A DNA stretch of 64,000 nt, from assembly GCA_029204225.1 (NCBI GenBank), contig CM055095.1, positions 68,915,039 to 68,979,038 on the forward strand, in the 5' to 3' direction. Both the position numbers and the translations under genes were made by a program. Positions 34,722 through 46,281 of the stretch are shown here, one piece after another (the first letter of the stretch is position 1; each line of letters begins with the position of its first letter). The notes under the pieces are model-generated. The model was not told the DNA's origin, did no database searches, and saw nothing but the letters and a program-made list of their open reading frames with translations. The stretch is from Diphasiastrum complanatum. Taxonomy: Eukaryota; Streptophyta; Lycopodiopsida; Lycopodiales; Lycopodiaceae.

Positions 34722-35830
34722 AAACCAACTTTGGTTCTACGTCTACTCATCTGATACATGTAGAAATCACAAACTTAGATAGCCAATTTATTTGAAGAAC
34801 GTCTACAACAGGCTTTCGACTGATCTCCAGCAAAGGGTAACCAATCCTATGAAAATTTCAAGTTCAGATGTTAAGTTTAATAATTTGAAGTCATTGAAGA
34901 CTTGGCCATCTTCAAGGACTTCCATGAAATTAGCATATAGAACAAGTCCGCAGAAATACATTACTTTCGCGGCAACTGCAAAAATACTCTAAGTGTTGTG
35001 ACAGTCTGCATAAATGAACTATGTTTACCACAGTGTCAGATTTTTTGCATTGTTTTGAAATGCGAAACTAACATAGTTCAACAGTTTAAACTATTTTGCA
35101 ATAGTTCAAAGTTTAAACCATTTTAGGGCACCTTCGGCTTTTTCACAAAAATGCGAAGAGAGAAAATTTTTTAAGGTCATCTAATTTCAAAAGTTGAATT
35201 GTTTTAGAACACCTTCAGCTTTTCCGCAAAAACCCGAAGAGAGAGAAAAAGCGAAGGTCATTTATTTTGAAAGAAGGACGTTCCCAGCCACTTCCTGAAA
35301 TTTGCGAATTAGTGAGAAAAAACCACTTCATGTAAAATGCGAAGTGAGAGAATTTGCGATGTCCTCGTCTACGTCAACATATCCTACAGGTTGACAGTAT
35401 ACAATATGTATAGTTGTCACAAAAACCATATACTTCCAAGTACAATGACTTACCTAATTAGGTGACAAACATTTAATGCAGTACAGATTACTTGAAGCTC
35501 CGTCCATGAGAGTATTATTTGAGCCTCCCAGTTATGCCACCATTTTTGGTTGTAATGCTATTTTGTTGTGCTTCAGTGTAATATAGTAGCAACATGCTTT
35601 TCTATCTATGTATAACATAGGTGAATGCTTGTTGTGATTGAATGCACTTTATCGTTGTTTGATTGCGCTTGTTTACTGACTCTAATCGGAACATGAAAGT
35701 CTATGACTCCTTCATTTCTAATCAGACGATGGCTATCTTTGATGCCTAAGGAACTCACGATATCATACTGTTCTTTCCATCTATTTTAGAACCTAACTTC
35801 ACATTGAATTCTTCTGATTGGGTTTGGGGT
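34722..35830. other. Intergenic with a short tandem repeat
   Basis: A unit ACCTTCGGCTTTTTCACAAA plus GCGAAGAGAGAAA occurs at about 35131 and again at about 35209, diverged. No gene recognised in the rest. Confidence 0.5.
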
Positions 35831-35850
35831 TCATCTTGTTTTCCATGTAA

Positions 35851-36110
35851 GTCGTTTAAAAGAACTACTTAGTAGGAAGGATTCCCTAATTCCAAAAGGT
35901 GAACTAGTTGAGCTCGAGGATCCGTCTATCTTTGTGCCTAATGTACCTGAAAAAGTTGTGGATGTTCGTCGTCACCAATTGAGAAACCGTTTGGTTTCTG
36001 AATTTCTCGTACGTTGGAAAGGTAAGGCAGATGATTAGGACACTTGGGAGAGAGAGGACTATTTAAGACTGAACTTCCCTGGCTTGCTCCCATTAAGAGG
36101 AGACTCTTAA
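35851..36110 (+). pseudogene. Chromovirus (Ty3) integrase chromodomain end
   Basis: The frame reads ELVELEDPSIFVPNVPEKVV, then RRHQLRNRLVSEFLVRWKGK, then TWEREDYLRLNFP. This is the C-terminal chromodomain of chromovirus integrases (VRWKG....TWE), which binds modified histone tails to steer integration. One stop (TAG) precedes DTWE. It ends just before the purine tract AAAGGGGGAGGG and a new LTR. Confidence 0.9.
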
Positions 36111-36122
36111 AGGGGGAGGGAA

Positions 36123-36600
36123 TGTTATGTACCCATATGGATACGCAATAGGAAACTTGAGGTGACGGTCTCAGTTATGGGACGGAATGCTGATCTGGAG
36201 CTATAGGTCATTTGGGTGCCATGTGTCAATGTCTCATTGGCATGCGGTGACTCATTGTTATGGACCCACGTCAGTGTGCACAACTGCCATGTGTCGTTAG
36301 TCATGCGTGACTCCTATGGAGGGAGATGACCCACCGGGACTATGTATATAGAGGTGGATCTCCATGAGCTTGGCATTCATTCTCTCCTGGAGAATGAAGA
36401 GCTCTTCCACTGTTGGTCAGGCCAGGATGAGTATCTAGGCCTCAGGATGTAGGTAGGTGAGGGTCGAGGGTAAGGCATGGTGGTACGGCACACCATGGCT
36501 TACATGAGATCCGAACTTGCTTGATGGTGGTCTGTAGCTCCAGTGCACGGGGGTGAGGTGGCAATACCTCTATGGTTGGGTGGTAACGTAGTGTTCGTCA
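36123..36600 (+). mobile_element. Chromovirus 3' LTR (end not fixed)
   Basis: TGTTATGTACCC directly follows the polypurine tract, as at a Ty3 3' LTR. It includes a TATATAG box (36350) followed by a transcript-start-like region (CATTCATTCTCTCC). The 3' boundary could not be set. Confidence 0.6.
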
Positions 36601-36897
36601 CTTGTTTGTACTTTAGCAATGACCGGCATGACGATGGGGATTCTAACACCTACAAATGCCAATGATGCCCTTATAGAAAGGCGAAGACACCTTACAAATG
36701 ATTTTCTAAGGAATTGGACAGAGTGTTGCAATTTTCTCATTCTCACCAACGTTAATTTTAGCGAAGCCCGACGTCGCGGCCTCCTCACACTCGTCCCATG
36801 CACTATGAAATTAGATTTGACAATGATAGCAGCCACCCACGATCTCCCACAGACAGCACAACCACTTTCGCACCTTCTTCATCTGCACACTTTGTAA

Positions 36898-38030
36898 AAA
36901 ATATGTAGATATATTGGATACCATCTCAACATTCACAAAGATATAGAAGAGAGATATAAAAGATAGAACGAAACATCACTTGTAATTAGAGACAAACATT
37001 GTAGATGCTTTCACGCATTGATTATGTTTTCCAGATGGATTGTCAGTAATAGGTTCATCACCTCTTACAGATTGTGATTATCTTTGTGAAGCACGTGGTT
37101 ACATCTGCTATTGCTTTGTGCTCACCAACATTATTGACTTGTATATATCATTATACTTAATCTGATTACAGCTCTGTTTGTTCTGCGTTCAGATTTGTAT
37201 CAATATTGCAATGCTTTTCTACGTTTTTTTTTGGCTTTCCAATCTCTTAGTCTGACTGCCTGCTCTTCGCGACTTATTATTAGTCTAGTTGTTCACAACT
37301 AATATTTAGTCTAGCTCTTTGCGAGTAATAATTTGTCTAGCTAATCGCGATAAATTATTTGTCTGATGTTTTGATGCTTGATGTTTGGCTACATAATGAG
37401 ACCGAACGTGATTTCTATCACTAATGTTCTGTTTGAGATTGATAGGCGTAGTCATGCATGAGAAAAGAGTGAGATAGTTTGTTTTGCTGGGGACAAACAT
37501 TTTTTGTTCGAGTTCGTTTCTTTTCGAGTTTGCTTCTTTTCGTGTTCGTTTTCTTTTCGAGTTATCTCTCAAAACACCCCTCTTTTTAACGATATCTGCT
37601 GTTATTTCAGATTTTTGAGTTTTTTTTAGAAAATTTCTTTCGACGTTTTTCTCCAATTTTTTGAGTTTTCTATAATCTTTGGAACCCAAATTGTTGACAT
37701 AAGATTTAAATGATCTTGATGAATACATTTGCACACCTGTAATATTACGTATATATATTGGATACCATCTGAGCATTCATAATGCATCGAGATGAAGAGA
37801 TAAGAAGAGACTAAGAGAAGAGGTTTATTTTTATTCCTCATTACAGACATAATAAGCTTCGTAGGGCACGTGGTTTCGTCCGCTATTGTATTGTGTTCTA
37901 CCGCATTATTAACATATATACATGATATACGTAATCTGATACAACTCTTTGTTCTGCATTTAGATCTATGTTAATATTATTATGCTTATTCTTCATTATG
38001 TCTGATCTTTCTAGTTGCTCTTTCTGGTAA
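36898..38030. repeat. Diverged direct repeat pair with short tandem repeats between
   Basis: About 36905-37255 and 37750-38025 share TATATTGGATACCATCT, GCACGTGGTT(T/A)C, ACATATA...AATCTGAT and TTGTTCTGC(G/A)TT in order. Between them (37262-37600) are short tandem motifs: TTAGTCTAGnT with a TCGCGA-like end, and GTTCGTTTCTTTTCGAGTT repeated three times. This may be the remains of a short LTR element; no coding region is supported. Confidence 0.6.
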
Positions 38031-38431
38031 TAGGCGGTTAACTTTTAGTCTTGTCCTTCAAATTAGGGCCCTTTTTGGTCTCAAAAAGGGCCTCTTCCTT
38101 GCCTAAACAAGTTTTCTAATCATAATTAATTTAGTGCTAATGAATCCTACGTGGCACCTTTACCTTGGGTTACCCTACAAGGTGAGCAAGAGTTAAGGCC
38201 TCAATGTAGGTCTCATTTGCATAGACTATTGTAGGTTATTTGCATAGACTATAATAGGCAACTAATAGGTAAGTTACAAATTACAACTAGAGTAGGGTTA
38301 GTATAGGACGACCTTTCATGGTCCTAACTACAATAGGACCCTAGGGATGGAAACTAGTATATGCCTAATAAAGCTTATATCATGGTTAGTTCACATTGAA
38401 CTTTGACACCATTTGATTAAGGTATATTGTA

Positions 38432-41165
38432 ATGTTCTACATAGATTCTTTTGGGAAATTCGACATCTTCAAGATGACAACCAAGTATCACTTACATGTG
38501 AAGTTAGAGAAGGATTATGCGACCACCAAAGCTGCATGGGGTGTTAACTTAAATCCGTATGACATGCATTGTTGGAGATTAGAAGGAAAAAAAAATATTG
38601 ACCTATGGGTAAGAGGTGATTTATACCCTCATAATCCACTCGTAGATGCTCCTTCTAAATTTTCTGATGTACATACTTTGTTAAGGTTCGTTGGGGATGG
38701 TCGGAATGGACAGCTTTGCTATTGTCAAGCAATGGATCCTTGAAGAATTCAAGTTGAGACATTGGCAAATACGGCAAACATTCATATATTGAGTATGAAT
38801 GACAATTTAAAGTCATTGCATGGAATAAATATGAAATTGGAACAGGAGATAAATGGTTTGAAAATAGAGCTTGCTAGTTCTGTCGCAAAAATTAAAGAAT
38901 TGCAATCTTCAATCAGTATATTTCGGAGGACAATATATGGCTTACAACAAAAGCGTAGAGTCTCGATGGATCAGCAAGCAGAAAATGAAAACACTAAGAG
39001 ACACAAACTAGAAGCTTTGGCACCAGGTGGTGGTGCCAGTAAAAGACGTATGAGGTACACAAAAGAGTTCTTGAAAAAGACGGTTGGAAAAGATTTTATT
39101 GCTGGAAAATATATGAAACATTTTTTGAAGGGTAAAGATTTGATTAAGATTGTGGAAGATGAAACAAGTGATTCAATTCGCTTGAGAATTGCAAAATAGC
39201 TAGTCGACAAGTTCAAGCCAAATCCAAATGTTAAAGAGATGGTGTACGCATGTGACCAAGGAGGTGTGAGTCGCGAGGGGTATAGAGCTTTGAAGAAGTA
39301 TATGAAACGCTCTGACAAAAATGGGTTAAAACGCCATCAAATAATACCTACTTATAAACTTGTTGAATCCGCCAAACGAGAACGCAATTCGATATTGCTC
39401 TCTGAATTAGGAAAGTTTCAACATATTGAGGATTCTTTTACAGTAACCGATAAGAAGAAAGGACCTTCGACATGTTTTCATTATCATCAAGGCAATAATA
39501 TATTCTTAGATCTGGAAAAGGTTCAAGCGATGATGATCCGACATTTTGAAGTTAGAACAAATGGTAAAAAAATTTATTGTGGATTTCGGTTTTCAATTGT
39601 ATGCTTTTCTTCAACTAATATGTTTTAGTAATGAAATTTCTGTTTCACAGATTGCGGAGGTAAAGTTATATTTGTTATTAAGTTGGACAAAGCAGAAATC
39701 ATAAAAGGGCGTAAACTTGAATGTGTCACAATCACCTTGATGAATTGTGAATTGCAACAGTTTGGCAGAAGTTATTGTAAAGAATTTAGCGTGCAATCCG
39801 AAAATCACATATGGTGGATAGCTACATTTGAAGTTCCTAAGGAGTCTCACGACGTACTGGAGTGACTATTTGAAAAATGTAGTATATCTAAGATAATACA
39901 TGCACAAAATGAAGGCAAATTGCTCAATGTTGAAGGAGAAAGCTTTGTTGTAGAATGGCACCTAGCTGCTGATTTGAAGACTTTGAAATGCATGTACGGT
40001 TGTGGTCTCGGTGAAAATGCAAAGAATTTTTGTATATATTGTATGTTTGAATATGGGTGGAACAAAAGTATTTTGAATTGCAACCAACGTCTTGCACCAA
40101 ATAGGCACAATCTAGACAAAGCTTGGAGTCCTGTGTTGAACATTCCTCTCGAAAGAGTCCATTTTTGCACAATGCATGGTGAATTATGAATACTAGACAA
40201 ATTATTATTTTTGCATTGTTGTTACGCATGGAACATGTAGCCCAAATCAAGAGCAGATGTTAGCATTAGAAATCTAGAGATAATTTTATCCGATATGGGA
40301 TTGCACGGGGGCCACGTGAGTCTTACCAAAGACGTTGAGATGAGTGGAAAAACGTAAGATGTTCCAGCAAAAGTTTCAATGGGTGGTGCGAAAACAAGAC
40401 ACCTATTGTCAAATCATACTGCACATGAAAGCAATGTTGAATGGGAGTACTGGAGGAAAATATGTCAATGCACAACAAATATTGGCTCAGATCCTCACAT
40501 GGCAAGTACACATGCTAAGGTTTTGCAAGCATTTGATGCCTTGTCACAAACTAACAACAAAAAGATTGTGGGAGATGAAGATTTGGATAGATACGCAAAA
40601 AAAGTCAAAACATTTACTGAATTGATGATCGATGCATGGGGAGAAACACACATAACTCACTATATGGTATGTGTGTCTCATATTTTTTACTTTCGTATTT
40701 ATGTATTTGTAAAGATTTAAACTAATACAAATTTTCTATGAACAGCACATCTTCTATGCTCATGGACCTTGGTTTATGAAAACCTATGGATCATTAGCTA
40801 TTTGGAATATGCAAGGCATGGAAAAGAGTCATTACAGGGCAAAGGCTGCGTATTTCAAAAATTCACGGCATGGCAGAGGAAAGAGTCTTAGCAATGCATT
40901 GGTTGAGATATTCCAATGGTTTTACAGAGGAGTTTTGGGCCGAGGACACTTTCAAAACACAAGAACTGAAGAGTTGTGTTCAATGATCTCCAATTCAAAT
41001 TCAGTCAGAAAGACAGCATGGCAATCCTCTAATGCTAGAACAAGGCATCAAGAATGGAGGATGTCTAGAGTCCGAGTTGGAAAGAGATGGATGCCGAGGA
41101 CACCAACATCCAATGTTTTGGAAAACAGCGCTAGAGAAACTACGAAAACTGATGAAATGGAATAG
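38432..41165 (+). pseudogene. Transposase-like protein (RNase H-fold candidate), multi-exon, broken
   Basis: One reading frame runs from 38432 to 40666, with stops at 38741, 39197, 39863 and 40187 and an intron near 39589-39650. A 79-nt GT-AG phase-0 intron (40667-40745) then leads to the last exon (HIFYAHGPWFMKTYGSLAIW, QGMEKSHYRAKAAYFKN, FQWFYRGVLGRGH). An N-terminal coiled coil (about 38800-38950) is followed by YACDQGGVSREGYRALKK. Next comes a segment with IWWIATFEVPKESH, WHLAADLKTLKCMYGC and FCIYC, and then CTMHGEL, LSDMGLHGGHV and AKTRHLLSNHT. I recall similar unnamed proteins repeated in many animal and protist genomes and take it as a mobile-element protein, probably with a nuclease fold. 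The family name is uncertain. Confidence 0.55.
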
Positions 41166-41430
41166 AAACAATTTATGTTGAATTGTAATTCGAATATTCC
41201 TTTGTGATAAACATTACTGCCAAATTGGATTGTTGTTATAAATAAAAATTATTTTATTTGGTTTTATAATAATATCTATTTTTGGATACATGTCCCTCTA
41301 TATAAGAGTGGGGGTTTTCATTTTGTTGTCACTTCTTGCTTTGTTGAAATTTGCTTTCTCGTAATTTAGCTTGTCTTGTTCAATTAGACTACTAGTTTGC
41401 TGGTCAATTAGTGTTCTTAGTTGCATAACA

Positions 41431-42138
41431 ATGTCGTCTCCTAAAATAGAGTTGGCCAATCTGCTAGCCCCCACAGAGTTTTTAGATCATCTAGATTGTA
41501 TTTATTGTATGTTTACCGGTAGAATAGACACGCTTGCCACTCTACGGGCTAATACAGATGCATTCATGTATGTGAGTGAGTATATAGATGAAACTTTGAA
41601 GCCTTATGCCATACAAATTCCTGGCTCAACTATCATGTGGATTCCATATAACTTGCTTAGTTATATATGGAAAGGAGATAGACCCTTTATCGCTCGTCTC
41701 AACAGATTTATTAGTCACTTGGGTAACGATCATTACTTGGAGCTGACCAAGGATCAGCTGAAAACTTTTGATCTTGAAAGTGTAGGAAAGAAGTTTCTTT
41801 CCGGTGAGATTACTGTTATTTTTTTGCTTAATGAGTTTCCAGCGACTGTGGCCAGCAACAAACACAATCCCAGTGAGCAGATGAACGAGATGAATGACTC
41901 GGGTGAAGAGGAAGATTTATCTGTGGAGCATGAAACAGTCTTGGCTGCGCAAGAGGCAACAGGTGCATCCACATCAGCGGAGCCAGAAGATATAGATGAG
42001 TCCGATGATGTCGTGCTTCGAATCCATGGCCTTGCTCCAATCATCATTGATGGGCAGGAGTATGTGTTCATGCATGACTTGCAACATATTCTCGGCTTGC
42101 AAGAAGATGAGATGCTGGCAGCATTGGTAAATTTGTAG
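41431..42138 (+). CDS. Unrecognised acidic protein, possible H2A-like histone fold
   Basis: Starting at MSSPKIELANLL, 236 residues without a stop. An upstream in-frame ATG at 41371 would add a hydrophobic stretch, but MSSP has the better context. The middle segment ELTKDQLKTFDLESVGKKFL then SGEITVI resembles the H2A end (IPRHLQLAIRNDEELNKLL then GRVTI), and GRIDTLATLR sits where H2A has GRIHRLLRKG. Helix 2 does not align cleanly, so the H2A call is weak. The C-terminal half is acidic (NDSGEEEDLSVEHE, EPEDIDESDD). The coding signal continues past the stop (YKGKEIDLAQTKDIDKG, near 42325). It is convergent with the H3-like gene ending at 42420. Confidence 0.4.
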   Translation: MSSPKIELANLLAPTEFLDHLDCIYCMFTGRIDTLATLRANTDAFMYVSEYIDETLKPYAIQIPGSTIMWIPYNLLSYIWKGDRPFIARLNRFISHLGNDHYLELTKDQLKTFDLESVGKKFLSGEITVIFLLNEFPATVASNKHNPSEQMNEMNDSGEEEDLSVEHETVLAAQEATGASTSAEPEDIDESDDVVLRIHGLAPIIIDGQEYVFMHDLQHILGLQEDEMLAALVNL

Positions 42139-42419
42139 AATGGTAGTTCCACTTTCGACCACACCTAGCCCGACGACACGTATGAGAAGCTGATCGGGCA
42201 TGACACGGACACCACCGAGCAAGCACTGGCAAGGGTGCTTTGCCAATTGAAAACGCTTCAACCACCACCAGTTCAAACGAGGCCATTCGAGGTACTCTAA
42301 GGGAAAACTGCTGACGTGAAGTACAAAGGCAAAGAAATTGATCTTGCGCAAACCAAAGACATTGATAAAGGCACCGAGGCAAGTCTAACCCAACAATTCA
42401 ACTTGCGTGTGTTTCTTAT

Positions 42420-43514
42420 GTTTGTTTATCTTCATTATACTCATTTTGCAATAATTTGAACCAAATGCAGGATGCAGTGGAGCTTGATGCATTTGCAATC
42501 GTTAGGTACATTTTCGCAGACTCTTGTATTGCAGACACCGCATCTGCCGTAACTCTGTTCCCCAAGGAAAATTCATTGACTATTTCTTTTACAAGCCTCA
42601 CAAAAGGGGCCCTATGGATCAAAATTTTTACGGACTTCTGATAGCTCCGTATATCCTGGAGCCACTTTGCGATCCTGCGCTTTCTACGCGGTTGAGGAGG
42701 TGGTGGCTGCATCCTGCGGAGCTCCTTTCCAGCCCATGGTGCTGCACGAGGGGCCGGCCTACCCCTGCCACACTCTACAGTCCTACTTGGGCCAGCTGCG
42801 ACAGAACTTGGAGGCGGTGGAGGCGATGTTGGCGGTGTGGGCAGTGGTGATGGCTGCTGAGCTGCAGGGTTCCGTCGCTTTGATGTAGACACTGCCTTGT
42901 GAGGATTCTTTCTTTTTTGCTCGTGTGCTCCTCTCTCTGACCATCTATGGGTCGCCTTCTGCTTCATCCTTGTTGTGTTCGACATCGGGGTGCCCTCATC
43001 AGAACCACCCACCAGCAACGACATCATCGGACCCATCATCGGGCCGTGACTTGGAGGTGACACGGTGGGTGTGGTGTCCCCCGATATGCCTAAATTTGAT
43101 GTGTCCATGTCCATTGCTGGTGGAAATGGGTAGAAGAAAGAATCATTCAGAACCGGCAACTCACCCGATGTCGCAAGCTCCTCATCTAGGAACTTCATTG
43201 TTTCCTCCCGCTCAGTTGCCGTCGGGGAAGGGCTTTTTTCTCGTGTTGGCTGCTGCTGCTGCTGGTCCTCCTGTTGGTGCTGGTCTTCTTGCTGCTTGCT
43301 GCTCAGTCTAGTCCTCTTGTGCAGCTGCTATATGGGCCATGTCCTCCTCAGCTTCAAACTGAGTGGCCGGATCTTCCTGAGACGCTATAGGGCTGCAACT
43401 CCTACTACTGCTTCTGCTCTCCCGTCTCTCTCTCTCATCGAGGGTGGCTAGTGCATCCCTATGGAGCAATGCAGTCACTCTGGGATCTCTAGCCGTTTGT
43501 TTCGTCCGTGCCAT
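42420..43514 (-). pseudogene. Long-tailed histone H3/CENH3-like gene (ARTKQTAR start), frameshifted
   Basis: From the ATG at 43514 the protein starts MARTKQTAR, identical to the canonical H3 tail through Arg8; an ATG four codons upstream (MSEE) also exists. A Ser/Arg-rich stretch follows, then a stop at 43308 with coding continuing in another frame (QQEDQHQQEDQQQQ). The frame 43198-42416 has a Pro-rich basic tail, then WLQDIRSYQKSVKILIHRA, PFVRLVKEIVNEF and RVTADAVSAIQESAKMYL. This aligns without gaps to the H3 fold from alpha-N to mid helix 2 ([44 protein letters not shown]). NRxTAxAxxAxQE is closer to plant CENH3. Helix 3 is absent. The tail exceeds 200 residues, far longer than any standard H3. 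Confidence 0.85.
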
Positions 43515-43539
43515 TTCCTCCGACATTGGTTAGCCTTTG

Positions 43540-44110
43540 AAAACGTATCAGAGAACACAAGAGATGAAAAATAGAGAATTTAAAAAAACTGACACTCTGA
43601 CACTCAAGGGATGAAGTGGAGAAATAAGGAGCCAAGCACCCTTATATAGTGAAGGGTTATATTTTTAGTAAGTGCCCCTATAAAAGTTTTGGCCTCTTTT
43701 TCAAATATAGTATGTTCTTGTCTAGGCTCATGAGTAAAAATCCTAATTTCCAGTTAACGGAAACATTCAAAGAAAACCAGTAATAGTATTAAAATGCATA
43801 TCACTAAACGATTTAAACCCTAACAAGTTTCAACCTTGGACATCCACAAATGTAGTAACAGGCATATAAAATGTGACAACGCAAAACTAAACATCAAAAC
43901 GTAACCAAATATATTAGAATAGAGTCAAAACACACCCAACTAATTGTGTTTTCTATTTTCCATTAGATTAAATCCTTTATTCCCATGGACTCCTAATGTC
44001 CCTGTTTGTAAAAATGAAACACATTCATGATCACGCTCGTCTCCCTATCTGCAAAACCAGACACAAAGTTAATAATCCTATATTTATTCAACATTACTAT
44101 TTAAAATTCA
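43540..44110. other. Upstream region of the long-tailed H3-like gene
   Basis: AT-rich. A TATATAG box near 43645 (CCTTATATAGTGAAGGG) lies about 130 bp upstream of the H3-like start and is a plausible core promoter on the minus strand. No coding region seen. Confidence 0.45.
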
Positions 44111-44137
44111 GGAATCTAATGGAAATTAGGGACTCAC

Positions 44138-44850
44138 ATTTTGTCCATTACGAGTGAAGACAAAATCTACTGGCACATCAACAAAAGTCAATCCATATGC
44201 CAAAGATATTCTAGGCTACACTCCTTATTTATATGAATTTCTCGTATTTCATCATGGGGCAAATGTTTGGATATCTCCTCTTCTTACTGAATCGTCTCCG
44301 CGTCCAGAGGGTCCCATCGGTCATGACCAAACTTATATCGCCTATAAATGAAACTTAAGGAGCATGTTTGACGTGAAATATGATACCTTATGGTCATTGT
44401 TTCACAAGAGAGCTTACACCTTATTAAATCTCCTTTATGCTCCATTTCCTTTGAATCCCATGCGACAAATATGTTGTCCAACAGTGATGATTCTGTTGCT
44501 TTCCATGCCCACATCGTGTTTGTTTTCCTAAAGGGGACCGCCTTAAATATGGCAACAAATACGGTGATCGGCACAGAGATGCTAGTGTAGACTCGTTTGG
44601 ATCCGAATGTTGGCTTCATATTACCAATAATCTCTTTGAGAAGCTGCCTCTTCGTTAATTCAATAGTCAGTTGGTCAACATATGGCCACTCGTGAGAATT
44701 GATCGCAGGCTCAGAAGTTGGTGCTAATTTGCCTTGGCCAAAGGCTTTTTTTGTAACTTCGTATATGTGATCGTAAAAGAAAATGCCCATTTTGATCAGG
44801 GCAGAGGATGCCAACCCACCATATATTAGTTCTCCATATTTGGCATGTAT
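44138..44850 (-). pseudogene. Family X gene, third copy, partial
   Basis: The frame (44850-44284) includes HEWPYVDQLTIELTKRQLLK, then GNMKPTFGSKRV and AVPFRKTNT. It then reads YHISRQTCSLSFIYRRYKFG and WDPLDAE, matching blocks 2 and 3 of the other family X copies, without an intron between them. The last block continues in other frames (EIHINKECSLEY, then VDVPVDFVFTRNGQNV) and ends at a GTGAGT donor at 44137, the position of the donors in the other copies. Exon 1 is missing. Reading upstream, the open frame runs on into promoter-repeat sequence across the inner end of the inverted repeat, so its apparent N-terminus is a fusion artefact. Confidence 0.65.
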
Positions 44851-44869
44851 GGCGGTGTCATTCTGTGAT

Positions 44870-46270
44870 TCGCTGATTATATTCGTCCGTACAGATAATG
44901 ATTGATGCGACAATTATCACGTGTGGAATGACACGTGGCACAACAGAATTTGTGCATGTGTCATTGCCCACGTGTCATCATCCATGAGTCATAATGATGT
45001 GTACGAATAGACATGTGAACCACTGACATGACGCCACGTATTCTGAATAATTCATTTATCATCGCAAATTTTTAGTTTTTTTTTTTTCTCGCAATATCGA
45101 TCTCAAGCCGTAAAAAAAGCTTCTCGTATCGGTTTCGAGTGCGAGTATATTGGCCACAGAATTTTGGAATGAAAATGCGTGCCTGAGACCAATATCCTAG
45201 AATATAATAAAGATTTTAAACGCGTAGCTACGAACTAAGGCTAAAAAGATTGAGAAGTGCGCTTGAAATCGATATCAGACACAAAAATTGTGAAGGACAC
45301 GTATCATTTCGTGATTGGTCAAAAATATGTCTGTAGAAAGAATGATCGATGCGACAATTGGCACATGCGAAATGACATGTGGTGCTATCTGATTAGTGCA
45401 CGTGTCACACCCCCATACGTATCCCTCATCAATGAGTCATAATTATTGTACAGATGGACACGTGCACTAGTGAAATGGTGCCACATATTTCGAATTGTTC
45501 ATTTATTGTCACAAATTCTCAATTTTAGTCTCACAATATCAATCTCAAGCGTGTCAAAAAAGCTTTTCATATCAGTTTGGAGTGCGGGTGCATTGGCCAG
45601 AGAAAATGGTAATGAAAACCCGCGCTTGAGAGTGATATCCCAGAAAGTAATATCGATTTCAAGCACGAAGGTACCAACGAAGGCTAATGAGGTTGACAAT
45701 GTGCTTGAAATCAAATTAGGCGCAAAAATGAAAGAAATTGAGATCGACACATGTCATTTCTTGATTGGTTAAAAATATTCATCCATACAAAAAATGATTG
45801 ATGCGACAATTGTCACGTGCGGAATGACACATGGCTCTATCTGATTAGTGCACATGTCAAATACCCACGTGTCCCTCATCAGTGAGTCATAATTACTGTA
45901 TGGATGGACACATGGGCCACTGAAATCATGCCACATGTCCCCGGTTAGTTTTCCACACGTGCAAAAAAAATTTATAAATACCTCCACGGATTTTTCATTT
46001 TGCCTTTTCAGTTTTCACATCTCAATATTGATCTCAAACGCGTCCAACAACCTCCTAGTATCCGCCATCGCCCTCCGCGCTCGAGAACGATACTATGATA
46101 TCTCCGATATCGCGTGGAACATCACTTTTTCTTTTTTTGTTGCTTATCCTGCGTTCGAAACCGATACTCAGTCTTTCAAGCTCCTTTCTTCTGCAAATTT
46201 TTTTGTGTCATTTCTTTTGCAAAAAAATTTTTTGTCTTATCCTTCGCATATAGTTTTTGTGTCCTTCTTT
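44870..46270 (+). promoter_or_regulatory. G-box and GATATCGAT-motif repeat array, right arm
   Basis: Counterpart of 13690-14835. GATATCGATYTCAAGCG-like motifs occur in both orientations near 45102, 45128, 45260, 45536, 45620, 45650, 46022, 46078 and 46150, interspersed with CACGTG boxes. TTTATAAATACC (near 45972), about 310 bp upstream of the H3-like ATG at 46282, is the likely TATA box. Confidence 0.7.
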
Positions 46271-46281
46271 ACTATCTGACC

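Noticed and set aside
36898-38030. Repeated short motifs considered as a CRISPR-like array
   Set aside because: Repeats are diverged, spacing is irregular and the context is a plant genome; a decayed LTR or tandem repeat explains them better.
42456-42641. Plus-strand frame over the H3 fold region
   Set aside because: Shadow of the minus-strand histone fold; no domain or duplicate supports it.
43230-43320. Plus-strand frame rich in Ala/Leu opposite the H3-like tail
   Set aside because: It is the complement of the CAG/CCA-rich tail; the minus strand carries the histone homology.
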